From Pseudomonadota bacterium (lineage in GTDB: Bacteria; Pseudomonadota; Alphaproteobacteria; Rhizobiales; Hyphomicrobiaceae), in contig JAEWIJ010000009.1 of the NCBI GenBank assembly GCA_023387235.1, forward strand, positions 1-42,397: DNA of 42,397 nucleotides. The letters are read 5' to 3'. Below the pieces are notes generated by a model. The model did not search any database, was not told the origin of the DNA, and saw nothing but the letters and a program-made list of their open reading frames with translations. This document shows positions 24,896-33,066 of this stretch, piece by piece. Each line of letters opens with the position of its first letter. Within the stretch, counting starts at the first letter, position 1. The translations under genes and the position numbers were made by a program.

Positions 24896-26524
24896 ATGAC
24901 ACGACGTACCGAGGGATTGAAACTCTTGCCACTGGCAATGACGATTGCGCTGGCAGGCACAAGCTGGATCGGCTTCGCCGGCGGCCCGGTTATTCCGCAG
25001 GCACAGGCCCAGCGGTTCGATAGAGACAAGGATGATGACGATCGCAATCGGCGCCAGCGCGAGCAGAAGCGCCAGGACCGGCCGCAAGAGCGGCCAGCCG
25101 ATCGCGGGCCCCAATCCGATCAGCGGCGTCCCGATCAGGGGCGCTCCGGCGATCGCTCGGCGCCGCAGCGGCAGGAGCAGCCGCGCACGTTCAAGCAGCC
25201 GGACCGTCCGGATCGTGACGAGCGCCGCGATCGTGCAGCGCCCACGCGCCCGTCCGATCCGCCGCAGCGCCAGGTGACGCCGCCGACGCGCACGGAGCCG
25301 CGCGCACGCCCCGACTTCGGGCGCGGTCCTCCTCCCGGTGCGCCGAAGAGCGAGCCGGAGCAGCGGCAGGTAACGCCGCCCACGCGAGGCGAGCCGCCGG
25401 CACGGCCGGACTTTGGCCGCGGACCGCCTCCAGGAGGACCGAAGGGTGAGCCTTCACGCGAGAGCGATCGACGTGATGGTGGCCCCGATCGCGGCCGCTT
25501 TGGCCAGCCGGGCGATCGCGGCCCTGGACGCGATGGGCGCCCGGGCGATGCGCCGCGCTCTGGCGATGCCAATCGCCGCGAGCGGCCGCAGTGGGAGGGC
25601 CCGCGGCGTCTCGATGATGTCAAGAAAGGTCGTGTCGAGCGCACGGAAGGTGGCCGTCGGGTGATCGAGGAGCCGGGCAACCGGGTCATCATTCGCGACA
25701 AGGATCGGATGGTCATCCGCCGTGACGAGGGCCGTGCGTTCGAGCGCTTCGCGCCGAATTCGCGTTCGCGCGATCTCGGCGAGGGACGGCGCGAGACGTG
25801 GTTCGAGCGTCCCGACGGCACACGCGTCTATACGGAGGTCGACCGCAACGGGCGCATTCTGCGTCGCTGGCGTCGTGACCGTGGCGGGCGCGAGGTCGTG
25901 CTGATCGACAACCGTCGCTTCTATCGGAATGTCGGCATCGGCATTGGCGTCGGTGCGCTTGGCATCGGCGTCGGACTTGCACTGGCGCCGCCGCCGATCA
26001 CCATTCCGCGCGATCGCTACATCGTCGAATACGACGAGGCATCCGACGACGATCTCTACGAGGCGCTATCGGCGCCGCCCGTCGGTCGTCTCGAGCGGGG
26101 CTACTCACTCGATGAGATCCGCTACAGCCGCGACCTGCGTGACTACATGCGCCGCATCGATCTCGACACGGTGAACTTCGAGTTCGGCTCGTTCGAGGTT
26201 GCGCCGGACCAGTATCCGAAGCTCGAGCGGCTCGCGCGCATCGTACGGCGGATGCTCGAGCGCAACGAGGCGGAGATGTTCCTCATCGAAGGGCATACGG
26301 ATGCCGTCGGCTCCGATGAGGACAACCTGACGCTTTCGGACCGCCGCGCCGAGTCCGTTGCGGATATTCTCATCAACGAGTTCGGCGTGCCGGTGGAGAA
26401 CCTCGTCACGCAGGGCTATGGCGAGCAGTATCTCAAGATCCAGACGGAGGCGCCGGAGCGTCAGAACCGCCGCGTTGCCTTCCGGCGCATCACGCCCCTG
26501 CTCGGGGAGTTCCGCGACCGCTAG
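24896..26524 (+). CDS. OmpA-family protein with long disordered R/D/P-rich region
   Basis: 542 residues. Signal peptide to about residue 39 (PQAQAQ-RF). Residues 40-230 are low-complexity R, D, P, Q and G with two tandem 32-residue copies of QRQVTPPTR.EP.ARPDFGR (124-155 and 156-187). Then a middle region (about 240-350) with charged RVIIRDKDRMVIRRDEGR, a glycine-zipper hydrophobic segment NVGIGIGVGALGIGVGLAL (about 360-380), and a C-terminal OmpA peptidoglycan-binding domain (about 430-535) with FLIEGHTDAVGSDEDNLTLS, DRRAESVADIL and QGYGEQYL; the Asp and Arg that hold diaminopimelate are present. No beta-barrel. It likely tethers the envelope to peptidoglycan. Similar proteins with DUF-type middle regions occur in Rhizobiales. 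Confidence 0.88.
   Translation: MTRRTEGLKLLPLAMTIALAGTSWIGFAGGPVIPQAQAQRFDRDKDDDDRNRRQREQKRQDRPQERPADRGPQSDQRRPDQGRSGDRSAPQRQEQPRTFKQPDRPDRDERRDRAAPTRPSDPPQRQVTPPTRTEPRARPDFGRGPPPGAPKSEPEQRQVTPPTRGEPPARPDFGRGPPPGGPKGEPSRESDRRDGGPDRGRFGQPGDRGPGRDGRPGDAPRSGDANRRERPQWEGPRRLDDVKKGRVERTEGGRRVIEEPGNRVIIRDKDRMVIRRDEGRAFERFAPNSRSRDLGEGRRETWFERPDGTRVYTEVDRNGRILRRWRRDRGGREVVLIDNRRFYRNVGIGIGVGALGIGVGLALAPPPITIPRDRYIVEYDEASDDDLYEALSAPPVGRLERGYSLDEIRYSRDLRDYMRRIDLDTVNFEFGSFEVAPDQYPKLERLARIVRRMLERNEAEMFLIEGHTDAVGSDEDNLTLSDRRAESVADILINEFGVPVENLVTQGYGEQYLKIQTEAPERQNRRVAFRRITPLLGEFRDR
25265..25456 (+). repeat. Tandem 96-bp repeat in the OmpA-family gene
   Basis: Two adjacent in-frame 96-bp units encoding 32 residues each, starting QRQVTPPTR and ending PK.EP; about 26 of 32 residues are identical. 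A recent in-frame duplication in the disordered region. Confidence 0.85.
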
Positions 26525-26547
26525 GCCTCGCGTCTTAGAAGAACTCG

Positions 26548-26586
26548 AGGGAGCCCAGGCATCGCCGCGGGCTCCCTTTGCTTTTT
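26548..26586 (+). terminator. Intrinsic terminator after the OmpA-family gene
   Basis: AGGGAGCCC, 12-nt loop, GGGCTCCCT: 9-bp stem followed by TTGCTTTTT. Lies 23 nt after the stop codon and before the convergent HExxH gene. Confidence 0.8.
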
Positions 26587-26596
26587 GCCGCGGTGC

Positions 26597-27313
26597 TCAA
26601 TCGGCATCGTCGCCCGCTACGCGCGCGTCCACGAGCTTGTCGTGGCCATCCATCATGACGGCGCGGACGTAGGCGCAGCCCGACGGTGAGGTGGCGAAAT
26701 GCGTATAGGCCCGCGCGGCGAAGAAGTATGGCGCGAACGTGAGGATGGTGTCGCTGAGATGAGACGCACGCTCGATGCGTGCCCGATCGAATGCCTTCAG
26801 GAACGTGCTGCGGTCGGCGGCCGGCAGTGACGCGATCTGCAGCGCGTATGCGGGATATTCATACGCCGCGTGGCTTGCGGGCCTGCCCTCCAGGTTCTGA
26901 TGCATGACGCTGTGGACGACCTCATGCACGGCAAGGCTCTTGTAGAACGCGTCCGGCGGTAGCCCTGCATAGGGCGTGTCCTGCATCAGCTCCGGCAGCC
27001 CGTCGAGAGAGGTCAGAGTGATTTGCCTTTCGTCGAGGTCGAAGTACCCGAAGATCGGTCCGGCGAGCGGGTGGCGAACCTCGCGCTTGACGTCGATATC
27101 GATTGCGCCACGCGGCGCAATCTCGCAGCTCGCGAGGAGATCGAGTGCCTGTCGCGCGCCGGCGCAGACGAGCTGGCGCTCGTGCGGCGTTGCCATGGCG
27201 ACGGTGACGTCGACCGGCGTTCCGCCACATGTCTCGCGAGCGCTGGACGGACCCGACAGGAGCATCGTGACGGCAGGCAGCAGCAGAGAGGCGAGGCGCG
27301 CTATAGAATGCAT
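26597..27313 (-). CDS. Secreted protein with an HExxH motif, possible metallopeptidase
   Basis: 238 residues from the ATG at 27313; a frame to 27391 is open but adds no sensible sequence. Signal peptide MHSIARLASLLLPAVTMLLS with cleavage near SSA-RE. The central part has FYKSLAVHEVVHSVMHQNLEG: the HEVVH motif is an HExxH zinc site, followed by HxxxxxG-like residues. Upstream IFGYFDLDERQITLTS and downstream HAAYEYPAYALQIASLP resemble DUF6639-type hypothetical proteins. Two or three cysteines (Cys near the mature start, in the CAGARQ and CEIAP blocks) may form disulfides. A periplasmic metalloprotease role is plausible but unproved. Stands alone, convergent with the OmpA-family gene. Confidence 0.65.
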   Translation of the reverse strand: MHSIARLASLLLPAVTMLLSGPSSARETCGGTPVDVTVAMATPHERQLVCAGARQALDLLASCEIAPRGAIDIDVKREVRHPLAGPIFGYFDLDERQITLTSLDGLPELMQDTPYAGLPPDAFYKSLAVHEVVHSVMHQNLEGRPASHAAYEYPAYALQIASLPAADRSTFLKAFDRARIERASHLSDTILTFAPYFFAARAYTHFATSPSGCAYVRAVMMDGHDKLVDARVAGDDAD

Positions 27314-27676
27314 GGCAGGCCGGTCCCTTCTTGGCGCAGGCGTGTGCGAGATGGCATCGCTTCCGCGGCCAATGGGCCATGCGGCCGTCAAGGGGATGTG
27401 ATCCGAGCGTCAAGAGCGCCGTTGACGTGCGCGAGCGGCGTTTGCCGAAAACTGGCGCGCGGCAGCACGTGACGTCGTTGCAGCCGGCCGACATGGAATG
27501 CGTTTCCGGCGATGCGGACGATGTGAGATGCTTGTTCGCGGCGCCCTAAGGCCGCGGTTTTCCGTCCGCTTTTTGTGACTTGCCACTGCTCCGGCACGCC
27601 CGATAGTTGCCCCAGACGGCTCTCCCGGCGTGGGTGTTTCCAGGTAGGCGAAAGCCCCGAAAACAGCGAGGCGAAC
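27314..27676. other. Divergent intergenic region
   Basis: 363 bp between the HExxH gene and the second monooxygenase. No riboswitch or long palindrome recognised, and no frame with a good ribosome site. Confidence 0.45.
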
Positions 27677-29005
27677 ATGAGCAAGACACGTCAAATGCGG
27701 CTCGGCGCGTTCATGCGGCCGGTCAGCATCCATACGGCCGCCTGGCGCTATCCCGGCGGTCTTCCCGATGCCAATTTCAACTTCACGCACCTGAAGCGCT
27801 TCGCGCAGAAGCTCGAACAGGGAAGGTTCGATGCCTTCTTCATGGCCGACCACCTCGCGGTGCTGAACATGCCCATGGAGGCGTTGAAGCGCAGCGCGAC
27901 CGTTACGTCCTTCGATCCGCCGACACTGCTGCCGGCACTCGCCGTCGTCACCGAGCGGCTTGGGCTCATCGCGACGGCCTCGACCACGTTCGACCAGCCC
28001 TATCATGTTGCCCGGCGCTTTGCTGCGCTCGATCACTTGAGCGGTGGGCGCGCGGGCTGGAATGTCGTCACGACCTCTAATCCGGATGCGGCTCTGAACT
28101 TCGGCCTCGAGGATCACGTCGAGCACGGCGAGCGCTACAAGAGGGGGCGCGAATTCGTCGATGTGGTGACCGGTCTCTGGGATAGCTGGGCCGACGACGC
28201 TTTCATCCGCGATGTCGAGAGCGGTATCTACTTCGATCCCGACAAGATGCACGTGCTGGACCACAAAGGCCCGCATTTTTCCGTGCGCGGGCCACTCAAT
28301 GTGGCGCGGCCGGTGCAGGGTTGGCCGGTGATCGTACAGGCGGGCGCGTCCGATGCCGGACGTCAGCTAGCAGCCGAGACCGCGGAGGTGATTTTTGCCG
28401 CGCCCGGCAACTTCGCCGGCGGCAAAAGTTTCTACACCGATGTCAAAGGCCGCATGGACGCGCTCGGCCGGCCGCGGGACAATCTGAAGATCCTGCCCGG
28501 CGCGCTGGTCGTGGTCGGCGATACGGTCGAGGAGGCGCGCGCCAAGCGGGCGCATCTCGACAGCTTGGTACACTACGAGAGCGCAATCGCGTCGCTCTCC
28601 ATTGCGCTCGGTCACGATGCGTCGAAGTTCGATCCTGACGGTCCCTTGCCCGATATACCGGAGACGAACGCGAGCAAGAGCGGCCGTGAGCGCGCCATTG
28701 CCATCGCGCGACGTGAGAACCTTACCGTGCGCAAGCTCGCGCAGCGGTTTGGCGGCTATGCGGGGCTTTCGTTCGTCGGGACGCCGAAGACGATCGCCGA
28801 CGAGATGGAGCAGTGGCTGGCGGAGGATGCCAGCGATGGCTTCAACGTCATGTTCCCGTACCTGCCGGCCGGCATCGACGACTTCGTCCATCGCGTCGTG
28901 CCCGAGCTGCAGCGGCGCGGCATCTTCCGTCGCGAGTACGAGGGCCGCACGCTGCGCGAGAACCTCGGCTTGCCGCGTCCGCCGAACAAATACTTCCCCG
29001 GCTGA
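27677..29005 (+). CDS. LLM flavin monooxygenase, NtaA/SnaA/DszA family
   Basis: 442 residues from the ATG at 27677 (GAGG 5 nt upstream; the open frame begins at 27575). Pattern of the NtaA/SnaA/DszA/SoxA branch: MRLGAFMRPVSIHTAAWRYP, KLEQGRFDAFFMADHLAVL, FDPPTLLPALAVVTERLGLI, SGGRAGWNVVTTSNPDAALNFG, and PVIVQAGASDAGRQLAAETAEVIF. These use FMNH2 supplied by a separate reductase to oxidise substrates such as nitrilotriacetate, dibenzothiophene sulfone or other organosulfur and aminopolycarboxylate compounds. No reductase gene is adjacent. The presence of a poly-cysteine leader just downstream makes a sulfur link tempting but not shown. Confidence 0.9.
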   Translation: MSKTRQMRLGAFMRPVSIHTAAWRYPGGLPDANFNFTHLKRFAQKLEQGRFDAFFMADHLAVLNMPMEALKRSATVTSFDPPTLLPALAVVTERLGLIATASTTFDQPYHVARRFAALDHLSGGRAGWNVVTTSNPDAALNFGLEDHVEHGERYKRGREFVDVVTGLWDSWADDAFIRDVESGIYFDPDKMHVLDHKGPHFSVRGPLNVARPVQGWPVIVQAGASDAGRQLAAETAEVIFAAPGNFAGGKSFYTDVKGRMDALGRPRDNLKILPGALVVVGDTVEEARAKRAHLDSLVHYESAIASLSIALGHDASKFDPDGPLPDIPETNASKSGRERAIAIARRENLTVRKLAQRFGGYAGLSFVGTPKTIADEMEQWLAEDASDGFNVMFPYLPAGIDDFVHRVVPELQRRGIFRREYEGRTLRENLGLPRPPNKYFPG

Positions 29006-29218
29006 GGTCGGCGGCTACCCTCAGCCAATGTCGTGGACCTCATCATAAGCATCTGAGAAACACTTCGTTGGCTGAGGACGAAATCGCTCTAGATTGACAG
29101 TGTCGGCCCTCTATCGGACCGGCCGCGGTGATTTGGACCAAGAGACTTGCGCCGCGTCATCAAACGCTAAGGTTTCGCGAGCGACGCTTGCGAACTCCTG
29201 ATCGAAAGGAGCTCTGTC

Positions 29219-29299
29219 ATGATGAAGCTGCGGGGAGCGCTAGGCGCGCCTGGATTTACCGATCACCGCATGTGCCGTTGCGGCTGCTGTTGTTGCTGA
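29219..29299 (+). CDS. 26-residue peptide ending CRCGCCCC, candidate cysteine leader
   Basis: Starts ATGATG, 7 nt after AAAGGAG, one of the strongest ribosome sites in the window. Product MMKLRGALGAPGFTDHR then MCRCGCCCC: six cysteines in the last eight residues, right before the stop. Poly-cysteine leader peptides are known in mycobacteria to sense low cysteine by ribosome stalling and to control downstream sulfur genes. Here a hairpin (CCCGCG/CGCGGG, 29312-29328) begins 12 nt after the stop and a second (GCCGCG/CGCGGC, 29371-29386) lies just before the next gene at 29401, as expected of an attenuator. The gene downstream is not a recognised sulfur gene. It could instead be a metal-binding micropeptide. 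Confidence 0.65.
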   Translation: MMKLRGALGAPGFTDHRMCRCGCCCC

Positions 29300-29311
29300 C
29301 ATACGTGCCGG

Positions 29312-29328
29312 CCCGCGCGCGTCGCGGG
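29312..29328 (+). promoter_or_regulatory. Hairpin after the poly-cysteine peptide
   Basis: CCCGCG, loop CGCGT, CGCGGG. A stalled ribosome on the Cys codons would lie directly upstream of it. No T tract follows. Confidence 0.45.
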
Positions 29329-29370
29329 TCGTGAAGCGCAACATCCAATCGACAATCCGAACAGCAGAGG

Positions 29371-29386
29371 GCCGCGCTTTCGCGGC
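29371..29386 (+). promoter_or_regulatory. Hairpin before the gene at 29401
   Basis: GCCGCG, loop CTTT, CGCGGC, ending 14 nt before the ATG at 29401. It could limit ribosome access to that start when folded. The flanking 29312-29328 hairpin has the same CGCG core, so alternative pairing between the two is possible. Confidence 0.45.
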
Positions 29387-29400
29387 GAACGGATAAGCCA

Positions 29401-29642
29401 TGTCTGAAGGCTACACGGTGGAAGATACGCAGGGTGAGACCATCGGCATCGTCGTGCGCAAGGAGAGCGGGCGAGGCTTCCGCTTCTTCTCCTCGGTGCG
29501 CACGTTCGATGCGCTCGACGGTCGTATTTTCGCGACGGCGCAGGCAGCGCAGCGCGCCGCTCGCGATATCGAACGCGGCGGCAAACGCGCTTGGAGAGAC
29601 GTTGGAAAGATCGATCCATCTGCCATGGAGGCTGTATCATGA
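29401..29642 (+). CDS. 80-residue hypothetical protein
   Basis: Begins MSEGYTVEDTQGETIGIVVR and is predicted to be mostly beta strand then helix (DGRIFATAQAAQRAARDIER). No signal peptide, cysteine or membrane helix. The stop overlaps the next start (ATGA), and the pair follows the poly-cysteine leader, so the two are probably co-transcribed. Function not recognised; small-size proteins with GF.FF......F.ALDG.IFAT.Q.A..AA patterns occur in Rhizobiales as conserved hypotheticals. Confidence 0.6.
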
Positions 29643-29824
29643 ATTTGTTGTTCAACGCGCTCCGCGGCTTCGCGGCATGGTGGCGCGAAGGGCTGACGGC
29701 AATGGGCACTCACGCGTTGCTCGAAAGCCAATGGCCGACGGGCGGCGATCCGGATCGCGAGGCCGATCGTGAGGTCACCGAGGATGAGCGCGCACGTCTT
29801 GCGCTCCTGCCCTGGTGGATGTGA
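29639..29824 (+). CDS. 61-residue hypothetical protein
   Basis: Start ATG overlaps the stop of the preceding gene (ATGA) and has GGAGG 7 nt upstream. MNLLFNALRGFAAWWREGLT is followed by a charged tail DREADREVTEDERARLALLP ending WWM. Amphipathic N-terminus rich in Trp; no clear membrane helix. Translationally coupled to the 80-residue protein, so they may act together. Family not recognised. Confidence 0.55.
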   Translation: MNLLFNALRGFAAWWREGLTAMGTHALLESQWPTGGDPDREADREVTEDERARLALLPWWM

Positions 29825-29944
29825 TCGGAAGATGCGTGATTAGTGCGCTGGCGCCATGCAGTCCACGTGGCGCCAGTCGCCTCGGCAACCGGGACGTGCT
29901 TAGCTGCTTCCTGCCCAGCTTCAAGCATCGGGGAGGAAACACGA

Positions 29945-30916
29945 ATGAAAGTCGGATTCATCGGTCTCGGCACCATGGGCGCCTACATGGCCGCCAACCT
30001 CTCGAAATATCTCGAGAGCTCGAACCACGGCCTCGTGGTGCATGACGTTCGCCGCGAGGCCGCCGAAGCGTTTCTGGCAAAGGGGGCGCAATGGGCCGCG
30101 AGCCCGCGTGCGCTTGCCGAAGCCTGCGACGTTGTCTTTCTGTCGCTGCCAGGCCCCAAGGATGTCGAGGCTGTCGCGACGGGGGCCGACACCGGATTGC
30201 TCGGGGGCCTGAAGTCCGGCGCCGCGGTGTTCGATCTCTCGACGAACGCGCCAAGCATGGTGCGGAAGATTGCGGCGCAGTTTGCCGAGAAAGGCTGCCA
30301 TTTTCTCGACGCGCCGGTGAGCGGCGGACCTTCGGGCGCGCGCTCGGGCCGCCTCGCCATCTGGGTCGGCGGTCACAAGGCCGCCTTCGACGAATTCAAA
30401 GTGCTGCTGGACGCGTTCTCGGATCAGGCGCGCTATATCGGCGCGATCGGTGCGGGTTCGGTCGCCAAGCTCGTGCACAACTGTGCCGGCTATGCCATCC
30501 AGACGGCGTTGGCCGAAGTCATGACCATGGGCGTCAAGGGCGGCGTCGAGCCGCTCGCGCTGTGGGAAGCCGTGCGTACGGGCGCCGTCGGCCGCAGCCG
30601 CTCGTTCGATCGTCTCGTCGACCAGTTCCTGCCGGGCAAGTACGAGCCGCCGGCCTTTGCGCTCAAGCTCGCCATGAAGGACATGACGCTTGCGACCGAT
30701 CTCGGGCGCGAGCTCGGCGTGCCCATGCGCCTCTCCAATCTCGCGTACGCTGACATGGTCGAGGCGATGACGCGCGGCTGGGAGGGACAGGATTCGCGCT
30801 CGGCCATGAAGCTGCAGATCGAGCGCGCCGGCCTGGAGATTGCCGTCGATCCTGAGCGGATCAAGGCTGCACTGGAGCGCGATCCACCGGCGACGGGCGA
30901 TCCCAAGCGGTCCTGA
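29945..30916 (+). CDS. 3-hydroxyisobutyrate dehydrogenase-like oxidoreductase
   Basis: 323 residues from the ATG at 29945, with GGGGAGG 8 nt upstream. N-terminal Rossmann domain with GFIGLGTMGAYMAANLSK (GxGxxG), substrate block FLDAPVSGGPSGARSGRL (120-136), and the catalytic Lys175 in GSVAKLVHNCAGY with Asn179. This is the beta-hydroxyacid dehydrogenase family (3-hydroxyisobutyrate, tartronate semialdehyde, 6-phosphogluconate-like). Exact substrate is unknown. It reads away from the two small genes with a 120-nt gap and may be a separate unit. Confidence 0.88.
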   Translation: MKVGFIGLGTMGAYMAANLSKYLESSNHGLVVHDVRREAAEAFLAKGAQWAASPRALAEACDVVFLSLPGPKDVEAVATGADTGLLGGLKSGAAVFDLSTNAPSMVRKIAAQFAEKGCHFLDAPVSGGPSGARSGRLAIWVGGHKAAFDEFKVLLDAFSDQARYIGAIGAGSVAKLVHNCAGYAIQTALAEVMTMGVKGGVEPLALWEAVRTGAVGRSRSFDRLVDQFLPGKYEPPAFALKLAMKDMTLATDLGRELGVPMRLSNLAYADMVEAMTRGWEGQDSRSAMKLQIERAGLEIAVDPERIKAALERDPPATGDPKRS

Positions 30917-30925
30917 AGCGCGGCA

Positions 30926-31855
30926 TCAGGTGCGGTTCGCGGCGAGTTTCACGCCGCGACGTCGCGGCCCGACGAGGCAGCAGAGAAAGAGGATGAGGCC
31001 GGATACCGTGGCGATCATGCCGGCGGCGCTGACGCTCGATCGCGCGCCGAGCCAGAGCGGGCCATAGCCTGCCAGGATGTAGCCGATGACGGCCGAGAGC
31101 ACGGCAAAGACGACGCTCCAGGCGATCTGCGGCCCCATGCGGTCGGTCATGAGGCGGGCGGCCGCCGGCGGGCAGATGAACATGGCGATGACGATGATCG
31201 AGCCGACGGCGTCGAAGGCCGCCACTGCCGCGACGGCCACCATGATGATCAGCGCGTAGCTCGTGATCGTCGGCCGCGCGCCGATGCTCTCGGCGAATGC
31301 CGGATCGAAGGTGCCGATAACCAGCTCCTTCCAGAAGATGATGATGAAGGCCGCGACGGCCACGAGGACGATGGCGAGGCGCGGGAGCTGAGGTGGAAGC
31401 TCCGCGAGCGCGGCGGGGTCGAGCAGCGAGCCCCAGCTCTCGCCGGCAAGCCAGATGAGGCTTTCGAGATTGCCGTAGAGTGCGTGCTCGACATCGAGAT
31501 GCACCTTGCTGGTGTCCGTGCGCTCGAGCAGCAGTACGCCAGCGGCAAAGAGCGTCGTGAAGACGACGCCCATGGCGGCGCCGGGCTCCACATTGCCGAT
31601 CTTGCGAATGAGCTCGATGAGCAGCACAGCGACGATGGCCGCGATCGCCGCGCCGATCAGCATCGGGCCGGCAGCAACCGTGCCCGTTATCAGGAACGCG
31701 CCGACGATGCCGGGAAGCGCCACGTGCGAGACGGCATCGCCGATCAGGCTTTGCCGGCGCAGGACGAGAAAATTGCCGACGAGCGCGCAGGCGACAGCGG
31801 AAAGTGTGCCGATGAGCAGCGGCACGAGCGAAAGCTGGACGAATTCGCTGCTCAT
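30926..31855 (-). CDS. Metal ABC transporter permease (SitD/ZnuB class)
   Basis: 309 residues, about eight helices. ABC-3 family blocks: VACALVGNFLVLRRQSLIGD, AVSHVALPGIVGAFLI, ERTDTSKVHLDVEHALYGNL, DPAFAESIGARP and FICPPAAARLMTDRM. Start at 31855 overlaps the stop of the preceding permease by 4 nt, so the two membrane subunits are coupled. Last gene of the four-gene metal importer. Confidence 0.9.
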   Translation of the reverse strand: MSSEFVQLSLVPLLIGTLSAVACALVGNFLVLRRQSLIGDAVSHVALPGIVGAFLITGTVAAGPMLIGAAIAAIVAVLLIELIRKIGNVEPGAAMGVVFTTLFAAGVLLLERTDTSKVHLDVEHALYGNLESLIWLAGESWGSLLDPAALAELPPQLPRLAIVLVAVAAFIIIFWKELVIGTFDPAFAESIGARPTITSYALIIMVAVAAVAAFDAVGSIIVIAMFICPPAAARLMTDRMGPQIAWSVVFAVLSAVIGYILAGYGPLWLGARSSVSAAGMIATVSGLILFLCCLVGPRRRGVKLAANRT

Positions 31856-33060
31856 GGCGTCACCGTGTGTGGGAGAAGCTGCCGGTCGAGCTCGGCGATG
31901 ATGTCGGCCGGGAGTGCATCGGCGATCGGCGCGACGCCCGCGAGCCCCGTTGTCGCGGCGTCATCGGGATAGAGCTTGCGATAGAGCGACCAGCGCGCTT
32001 CGTCACGCATGACCTCGGCGACGGCGCCGCGCCCGGCGAGTGTCGCGACGCCATCGGCGCGAATGAGGCCTTTGCGCTTTAGAACCTTGAGTGTGAAGGC
32101 ATCATGGATGACCTCGCCGCGCGCGAGCGCCATCAGGCCTTGCCGCTGGTGTACGTCGGTCTGGAAGGCGCGCTGCTTCAGTGCGCTCGCGAGAAGGCCG
32201 CGGCGCGGTGAGAGCAGCATCGAGAGAACGAACAGGCCGAAGGCGACGAGCACGATCAGCGCGCCGGTCGGCAGCCCGCGATCGAGTGAGGAGATGACGG
32301 CGCCGATGTAGGCCGCGATCGCACCGAGCACGGAGGCGATGATCACCATGGGCTCGGGCCGGTCCGTCCAGAAGCGCGCGGCGACGGGCGGAATGATCGT
32401 CAGCGCGACGATCAGCACGAGGCCGGCGACCTTGAGCCCGATAACGGTGATGGCGAGCAGCAGACCCATCATCGCGAGGTCGGTTGCCCTGACGTTGATG
32501 CCGCGGACGGAGGCGTACTCCTGATCGAAGCAGACGAGCGTGAAGGGGCGCCGCAGCGCGAAGATCGCGATGCCCGAGACGAGCGCGGCAATAGCGATCG
32601 TTTCGGCTTCGCTGCGCAGCATTCCAGCGGTCGCGCCGACGAGATAGCCGGCGATGCCCGCCTGCCGTCCGGTCTCCAGCGACTGAATGACGGTGAGGAG
32701 CACGATGCCGAAGCCGAAGAACACGGCAAGGACGGCGCCGATGGCCGCGTCCTCGGTCAGTCGTGTCCGGCGAGAGATCCACTCGACGAGGATGAGCCCG
32801 AGGCCGGCGCTGGCCGCGGCACCGAGCATGAGGCCGGCGATCCAGCGCCCATCGCCGGTGGCGAGCGCCATGATGATGAAAGCGAGGCAGAGACCGGGGA
32901 GTGTCGCGTGGCTGATCGCATCGCTGACCAATGAGCGCTTGCGGAGAAGCACGAACGTGCCGATCGCGCCGGCGCTCCCGCCGAGCAGGGCCGCGCCTAT
33001 GGCGACCAGCGCAGTGTTGTAGCCGGTTTGCAGAAGGAGGGCGCTGAGAAAGGCATCCAT
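31852..33060 (-). CDS. Metal ABC permease with DtxR-like C-terminal extension
   Basis: 402 residues. Residues 1-290 are an ABC-3 permease: GTFVLLRKRSLVSDAISHAT, FGFGIVLLTVIQSLETGRQA, DQEYASVRGINV and ARFWTDRPEPMV. Residues 295-402 are extra and cytosolic: ALKQRAFQ, HQRQGLMALARG, then LKVLKRKGLIRADGVATLAG and MRDEARWSLYRKLYPDD. This reads like the winged-helix and dimerisation helices of DtxR/MntR repressors (a helix, RKGLI, wing, T.AG...A...MR.E..W..Y). Fused permease-DtxR forms are known in other bacteria; whether this one senses metal is not known. Overlaps the second permease. Confidence 0.85.
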   Translation of the reverse strand: MDAFLSALLLQTGYNTALVAIGAALLGGSAGAIGTFVLLRKRSLVSDAISHATLPGLCLAFIIMALATGDGRWIAGLMLGAAASAGLGLILVEWISRRTRLTEDAAIGAVLAVFFGFGIVLLTVIQSLETGRQAGIAGYLVGATAGMLRSEAETIAIAALVSGIAIFALRRPFTLVCFDQEYASVRGINVRATDLAMMGLLLAITVIGLKVAGLVLIVALTIIPPVAARFWTDRPEPMVIIASVLGAIAAYIGAVISSLDRGLPTGALIVLVAFGLFVLSMLLSPRRGLLASALKQRAFQTDVHQRQGLMALARGEVIHDAFTLKVLKRKGLIRADGVATLAGRGAVAEVMRDEARWSLYRKLYPDDAATTGLAGVAPIADALPADIIAELDRQLLPHTVTP

Positions 33061-33066
33061 GGCCGT

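Noticed and set aside
29263..29709. Minus-strand frame with a QQQQQ run
   Set aside because: The Gln run is the antisense of the cysteine codons of the leader peptide; no ribosome site or domain.
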